DNA of 64,000 nucleotides from Gaeumannomyces sp. JS-464 (lineage: Eukaryota; Ascomycota; Sordariomycetes; Magnaporthales; Magnaporthaceae). The notes under the pieces are model-generated. The model was given only the letters and a program-made list of their open reading frames with translations, was not told the DNA's origin and ran no database searches. The position numbers were made by a program, and so were the translations under genes. Of the stretch, positions 58,381 to 64,000 are shown piece after piece (positions within the stretch are counted from its first letter, which is position 1; every line of letters starts with the position of its first letter). The stretch is taken from positions 2,418,001 through 2,482,000 of the forward strand of contig NGZR01000004.1 in assembly GCA_002197995.1 (NCBI GenBank), written 5' to 3'.

Positions 58381-61229
58381 CTACATCCAATCCTGCGACG
58401 CTAGCCACGGCTCCTTGGCCTTGGAGTCGTACCCGAACTTGTAGTCGCTCGAGAGCTCCTCCTGGTCCACACCGCAGTGAGTGAGCCCGTCGCGGCCCTG
58501 GAACCAGCCCACGCCGTACGTCTTGCCCCCCTGCTCCAGCCGCTTGGCCATGGGACGTCTTGAGCTTGGACGTGCCCACAAGTCGTAGATCATCTTGCTC
58601 TGGTGGATGAAGGCCAGGACGCTCGCGATCGTGTTGGGCCGGGCAGGAACGGGTGGCGCCGCAGCACCAGCACCGCCGTCGCCGTCGCCGCCATGTACAC
58701 CAGGATGAAGGTCGTGATGGTGTGCGTGACCCAGAACGACAGCACCGTCTCCTGTCCCGAGCTGATCCTGTCCCAGTCCGAGTTCCCCACCCGACTGTCC
58801 CGAACTGGCCTTCTTGACGAGGTCCAGGAAGTCGCGCCCGGACACGGTGGCGAGCGAGGTCGCCAAGACGGTCAGGACCTCAAGACATGACGGTTCCAAG
58901 GCCGACGAAGAAGACGAGGAAGTGCGGTTCAGCGCGCCCTGGATGGCCACCCAGCCGAAGGGCATGGCCGTGTAGTCAAGGGTGAGGGTCTTGGCCTCGG
59001 CATGCCGCCGCCAGAGGATGTAATAAGGCTCCATCATGCGCATATCCGTGTCCAGTCCGGACCAGCTCATCTTGATGGCAAAGCGCGCCGTGATAACCCA
59101 GGGCGCCTGATATCAGTCAGCACCCGTCGCCTCGGTGAAGAGGACCACCTGGATGAGGATGATGAAGAGGATGATGCCAACAACCAGAGACCCTACGCCC
59201 ACCGCCCGAAGCATGAACGGATGTGGGTTCTCCGGAAGGTCGTTTTCCTTGTCGAGGTCATCGGTCTTGTTCTTGTCTTGCTTGCTGCTGGTTGTCTTGT
59301 TGTTGTCGTCTGGCGCCAGCGACGAGTTGCGAAGGACGTAGCGGCGCTTCTTGAGCTTCTGGTGGATGTCGTGGTGCGTAGCAAGATCCATTCCTTGAAG
59401 TCCATCAGAATGTCTGCAACGGGCAAAATCAAGAGTTAGTACTTAACACAGCCCATTCCAGCGCCGCCAAAGAAAAACAAGATAGAGGAGGCAACTCACG
59501 GCTGACGACGGCCATGGAGGCCAGGCCAGCAATCCCCTTGACGTCGGAAGCAGACCAGACCTCCTCGTTTGTAGCTGAATAGAGCAGCGCGCAACCCAAG
59601 CCAGCAATGACAAAGAGCATGGTTCGTCAAGATACGCGACCAGACGCCGTTGATGGAGATGAACTTGTCACCCATAGGGTCCCAGCATCCTGGTGTGACG
59701 ATCGGTGACAGCATGACGGAGGCCGACACGACGTCGGGACCAGCGAGATGGCCAGCAGTGAAGCGGTAGAAAGAGATGAACACGGCGTAGTGCTCGCAGC
59801 GCAGGGCACGCACAGGCCTCATGAAGCTGAAGGAAGTGATGTAGTCGACGTTGATGGAATGGCCAGCTGACGCGCCATCCTCCTTGGATAGCTGGTAGAA
59901 GGCCTCGAGACGACGGATCTCAAAGTCGGCCATGGACCACAGCACACCGTACGTGACCGAGATCATGGTCGGCAGGAACTTGAAGGCGAAGTAGAGACCG
60001 CGGGGAATCTCATCGGGAGTCCGGAACTTGAGCAGCGGCTGATCGGCCGATGCGCGGTAGAGAACCTCCTGACCGATACCGAGCGCGACCGACATGGTAA
60101 TCAGGAGGCCCAGGAACAGCGGTCTCATGACAAAGGGCTTCCAGTTTGGCTGTGGGTAGAAGACCTGTGTGGTCTGTTTGCGCACGGGGAAGGTGGAAGT
60201 GCGCATGCTAAAGTCATTGCCCTTGTCGCCGAGGGGTCCTCCCATCTCGCTCAGGTCGAACGTATCGGTAGGTGTGATGCGCGGCGGCGGCGGGAGCACA
60301 TCCGAGTCTATGACGACCTCGATAATCTCACCCCGCCTGTTGGCCTCGATCTGACCGAGATCCTTGACGGTGGCTTTGCGTCCGAGCATGGCCTTGATGG
60401 TGGCTTTCCGGCCCAGCATCGACTTGCGTTTTGCCTGGTTCTGAGTGGCCGTGGGCGACTTGGGGGATGCCGCCAGCAGCTCTGTCTCGTGGATGGTTGC
60501 GTTGGACCGGAAGCCCTCGCCGAGTCCTCCGGTTAGGTGGCCGCTCGCTTCCTGCCTCTGGAACAGCGCGGCCGTGTCGGCATCCATGGTGCCGCCCCAC
60601 GGTAGATCACCACCGACCGTGCTCAGGTCTTGGTACACCGGCTCCGGCTCCGGTTCTTGGCTTGGAACCTGGAAGTAGGGCGTGCAGGGCGTGCCCCGCC
60701 ACGGTTGGGGAAGGGGATTCATTGTCGACATGTCCCCGGTCTCTCCCTCCTCTGGGATAGTGTCCTTGGCCCTCCACGACTTGCGCCGATCCCTCGCGGG
60801 GTTGCTAGAGGGCCCATCTGCCGCCGAGGCATGTCGGTGGTGGGTCTCTCCGACTGGAGAGTACACGCCGCCGGGGGCGGCTACCCCGAAAGGCGACGAC
60901 GCGGCCCATCCGGCATACGAGTGAGTTGCAGGACTCGCGTAAGCCTGTTGCTGGTGTTGTGTCGTGGCAGCAGCAGATGCGTAATGTTGTGTTGTCGGGC
61001 CGGGTTGATAGCTTGAGGGGCTGCTGGGATTCTGAAGGGAGGCCATGGAGGGTAGAGACACCAGTGAAGGCCGCCCCCTGATGGGGCCAGCACCGGAGCC
61101 AGCCTCGTCCTGGGTCCTGCCAAAGTCGCTGACTTCGGATATGTTGGAGACCTGGTGGTGCAGCGGGCGCTGGGCCGAGTTGGTCAACCTGCGCGAGTCG
61201 TCGCGGCCGTAGTTGTAGTAAGAGGACAT
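58381..61229 (-). CDS. Two-block fungal membrane protein (DUF3433-type), heavily frame-disrupted
   Basis: A long Ser/Pro/Gln-rich cytosolic start (from MSSYYNYGRDDSRRL) is followed by two related membrane blocks, each opening with a PF-(V/M)-(L/M)-RA-type helix and containing a D(F/T)-(E/D)-(I/M)R-type segment: WSMADFEIRRLEAFYQLSKE in the first, SWSGLDTDMRMMEPYYILWR in the second. Two repeats of this kind define DUF3433 proteins, fungal-specific and of unknown function. One intron is clear, 59499-59414 (GTGAGT, TACTAAC branch, TTGCAG). About ten frame changes are needed (near 59775, 59730, 59623, 59393, 58923, 58884, 58785, 58640, 58580, 58552), several compensating in pairs. An in-frame TGA lies at 59115-59113; the following CTGAC...ATATCAG looks like an intron end, so it may be spliced out. 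Family call from memory of its repeats. Confidence 0.78.
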
Positions 61230-64000
61230 GGCGGGCGGGCGGTTGGTCTTTGCAACGAGCGCCCTCTTGGTTGGCGTTGTTCGGTCGGTCGGGCCCTTGC
61301 GCTACCAGGCGCTTGTTTGGGTTTGAGGAATTCCGGAAACCTCTTCCGACGACGAACGACAAAGGGCCGGCAGCGGTCGCGAAGGCGACGCGGGCGGGAG
61401 CCGAGACTACTTATCCGTATATCGAGTCCACTTTTCTAGGGCGAAGCGAAAAGCTCCAGCGAAACAACGATCAAACCGTGAAAACAGGGGCCATGTGGGC
61501 ACAACGCGACCCGGAATCGAGGATGCAGATGAGCGTGTAAGGCGACGGCTGCCGAGGGAACCCAGCGAAACTAGGTGGGGATCAAATATGGATATGGTTT
61601 ATATTGCCGCGTGCCCCTGGGTGGATTTGGGCCCCGACCGACGACTGGCTCTAGAGGACCAGGCAGCGCACGATGGCGCCGGAGCCGCTGTGCGGCTGAA
61701 GCAGCCCGACCTGAGAGACTTGGTAGCGTGAGCGGCGCTGGGCTTGGGCGAGATGGCGTCAGGGTTCTGTCCCGGGCTTCGAGCTGCACAAGCACGCGCG
61801 AGCACAAGGCACAACGAGGATGCCGAAGACCGACAAACGCAATAGAAGGTGCGGTGTAGAAGCGAGCGGGCCGGGCAGCATCCAATCTGCCATCCGAGGA
61901 CAGGCTCGACCGAGTTCTATACTCTCCTGGTCCACGCATTGCCGCAACCCTGCCTGCCCTACCGGGCAGCTGCCTCCCGACCAACAAACCAGCCAAACAA
62001 GGTGGCGTGGGGCTTAGGCGCCTTGGACCTTGGACACATGGGATCATGGGCTGCGGGGACCAGCCGAGCGGTCAGGCTGGCATGTCTCGGACGCGATGGG
62101 TCCATTCACGGTGGCCGGCGTTGAGTCGTTGGGTGGAGCGTGAGGGAGCTCACGCAGGGATGCATGCGGCGCGGTTGTCTCGCGGGTGCCATGGCATGGT
62201 GGTGTTGGCTGCCACTATTGAGGCCCAGGCGCCCGTTTGGTGCGTTCACAGAGGTTGCTTTTCCAGCCAGCCGCCAGCCGCCAGCAACCAGCGAGCACGG
62301 AGCCCACCCTCCCCTCTGCAGATACTGCAGAGATTGCCGCCGCCCGCCCGCAGCCCCGGGCCCAGTTATCCGCCACGACCAGCGTCGCGCAGCCAATCAA
62401 GCCCGACTGAGAGCCCGCTATTAATAACCAGGGGCCGCCGCTTCGCGTCAAAGGGCGTCACCAGGGGTTGATGTCGCTTTGGGGCCGTCTGACGGGATCC
62501 ACCCGCAGGGCAGGACATCCAAGAGATCCCAGAGACCAAGCTTTGCGGCCGGAGACGCGACAATATAATACTGGATCTCTGGTCCTTTTGCACGCCTCGC
62601 TACCAGGCACTTTTTGCCGACGACCTGGATGAGATTTGGCGATCCACTGGCAAGGAAAGCATTGCTGGCGACGGGGAGACAATCTGAGGACACGAGTAGT
62701 GGGCGTGTAGCAGCGGTGGAGAGACGAGGTGCAGAGCATGTCTGGACGATGGGGTTTGCCAGCCGCCCCGTTCCTTTCTTATCCAGCTTGAATTCCCATC
62801 ACTCAACGATCCCAGCCTTTGCCGGCCCCCAACTCTGCGCCAGACAGGATGCTGGCAGATGACAAATGAAAATGAAGGTGTTGTGTGTGCTGGGTTGACC
62901 TGTTTGCTCGTCTTGCGCAACAGCCCGCCCAGTGGTGCAGAACATGAGGTCGAGGTCACCGAATTGAGTCGTAACTGCTGCCTGCCCGGCTGCGGCTGCC
63001 TCAGACAGCAAGGAACATGGGATGGAGTGGGAAGAAACTCACGGAGAGAACCGAGCCCGAGTCATTGGGACCAGCAACCTTGACAAGCAGCCAACGTGGT
63101 CGTGGCCTTCGTCTGGGTCGGCAAATTTCCGTTTAATGCACGTCAATGCGATAACCACGATCAATATTAGGGTCCACCCCTCGCCGCGGCTCCTGTCCCA
63201 AAGTGCTCGGTGCGATCCCCGTCCCTTTACACGGATAATGGACGGAGCCGTGCCTGCGCCGCGCCCAAGCAGGTTTTTAGCGGCAGGATGGTGGAGTCTG
63301 CCGCCAGAACGAGAGCGACAACTTCCACATGGTGCTACTAGCCCTCTGGCCGTTACTCGACCTGCCATTGCCCGTCCAGTCCCCCCAAGTGCCGCACGGC
63401 ACCGGCAGGACGCAACTCCGTCCGGAAATATGTGCGAAGGGCGCGCCCATCTCGGCTCGTTTGACAGGCCAGTAGCCTGGCCGCCCATATCGAAGCCTCC
63501 CCTCATGCCGGGCAGAAACGACAACACCAGAAAAGGGGCAGCTGACGATGAGGCCGGTCTGGCGGCCAGCCGTGATATTGGCAGAGGACCTATCGGGTAG
63601 AGGCAGCATGCACGACATTGGCACAAATGACTTCCTCCAGAACCCCGGGAGGCGATTATTGTCGTGCTCCCACTCAGGGCACCCAAAATGCCACCGAAGA
63701 ACCCGCCCGTCCACGAGCTCACCGGCAGAGGGCGAGCCAAGCCCGTACTGCCAGCCAGTCGTCGCCCGTCCGCCCGTGACACTTGTTCGCCGTTAGGCAG
63801 AATTCATTATCTGCCTGAGCCAGGCACGTTTCACCTTGACGGCTCCTTTTGCGGGCGTCGGCCTTCGCTTCCTCCACCTGGTCATACCAGAGTCCACTAA
63901 CCTCTAATGCCGAACGGGCGGGAGAGACGGACACGAGGGGAAAGGGGCCACAAACGGGAGGTGGCCAATCACTAAGATCAGACTCCCTTTCTTAACCTGA
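61230..64000. other. Right-end intergenic region
   Basis: About 2.8 kb to the window edge. It holds the promoter of the DUF3433-type gene. The longest frame (minus, 63039-63782, 247 codons) has unlikely composition and no domain. Nothing else supported. Confidence 0.5.

Noticed and set aside
63039..63782. 247-codon minus-strand frame
   Set aside because: Implausible composition and no recognisable domain.

Overview
The window is nuclear DNA from a filamentous ascomycete (Pezizomycotina, most likely Sordariomycetes). The evidence is GC-rich genes split by short introns (mostly 59-99 nt) with CTAAC/CTGAC branch points, long intergenic stretches, and fungus-restricted families: WetA, SUR7/PalI, Flc/TRP-like and a two-block membrane protein of the DUF3433 type. 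No rRNA, convincing tRNA, transposon or CRISPR array was found.

Layout, left to right. A gene runs off the left edge (minus, 1-963). A SCYL1/Cex1-type pseudokinase (plus, 3052-5914) converges on the TOR-complex WD40 subunit LST8 (minus, 6436-7934). A long gene-poor tract holds one small Cys-rich protein (minus, 10888-11332). A tail-anchored FHA protein (minus, 17067-19309) diverges from an IFRD-family protein (plus, 21568-22878). Next come a very long disordered protein (plus, 26019-31473), a SUR7/PalI tetraspan protein (minus, 32475-33313) and a small protein with an RRM-like start (minus, 34136-35010). Then follow two intronless genes of bacterial type: an ArnB-like DegT aminotransferase (plus, 36003-37283) and an ArnA-like fused formyltransferase/UDP-glucuronate decarboxylase (plus, 37770-39754). 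After these come a BTB protein with a predicted C-terminal membrane domain (minus, 40381-41984), an uncertain gene (plus, 46293-47393), the conidial regulator wetA (plus, 49579-51818), a flavin-carrier/TRP-like protein (minus, 53045-55390) and a DUF3433-type protein (minus, 58381-61229).

The most interesting element is the arnB-arnA pair. In Gram-negative bacteria these two proteins turn UDP-glucuronic acid into UDP-4-formamido-arabinose for lipid A modification. Here both lie between ordinary fungal genes, have no introns, and keep the catalytic signatures of all three reactions. Together they could make a 4-amino or 4-formamido pentose nucleotide in a fungus; the acceptor is not visible in the window.

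A second theme is reading-frame damage. Many otherwise well-preserved genes (cex1, the FHA gene, the long disordered gene, arnA, wetA, the DUF3433-type gene) need one- or two-base corrections, usually at homopolymers. The protein sequence stays sensible on both sides of each break and some breaks compensate each other. This looks more like assembly indel error than decay, though real loss of function in arnA or the DUF3433-type gene cannot be excluded from sequence alone. Gene coordinates below span the whole locus, with exons given in the evidence.
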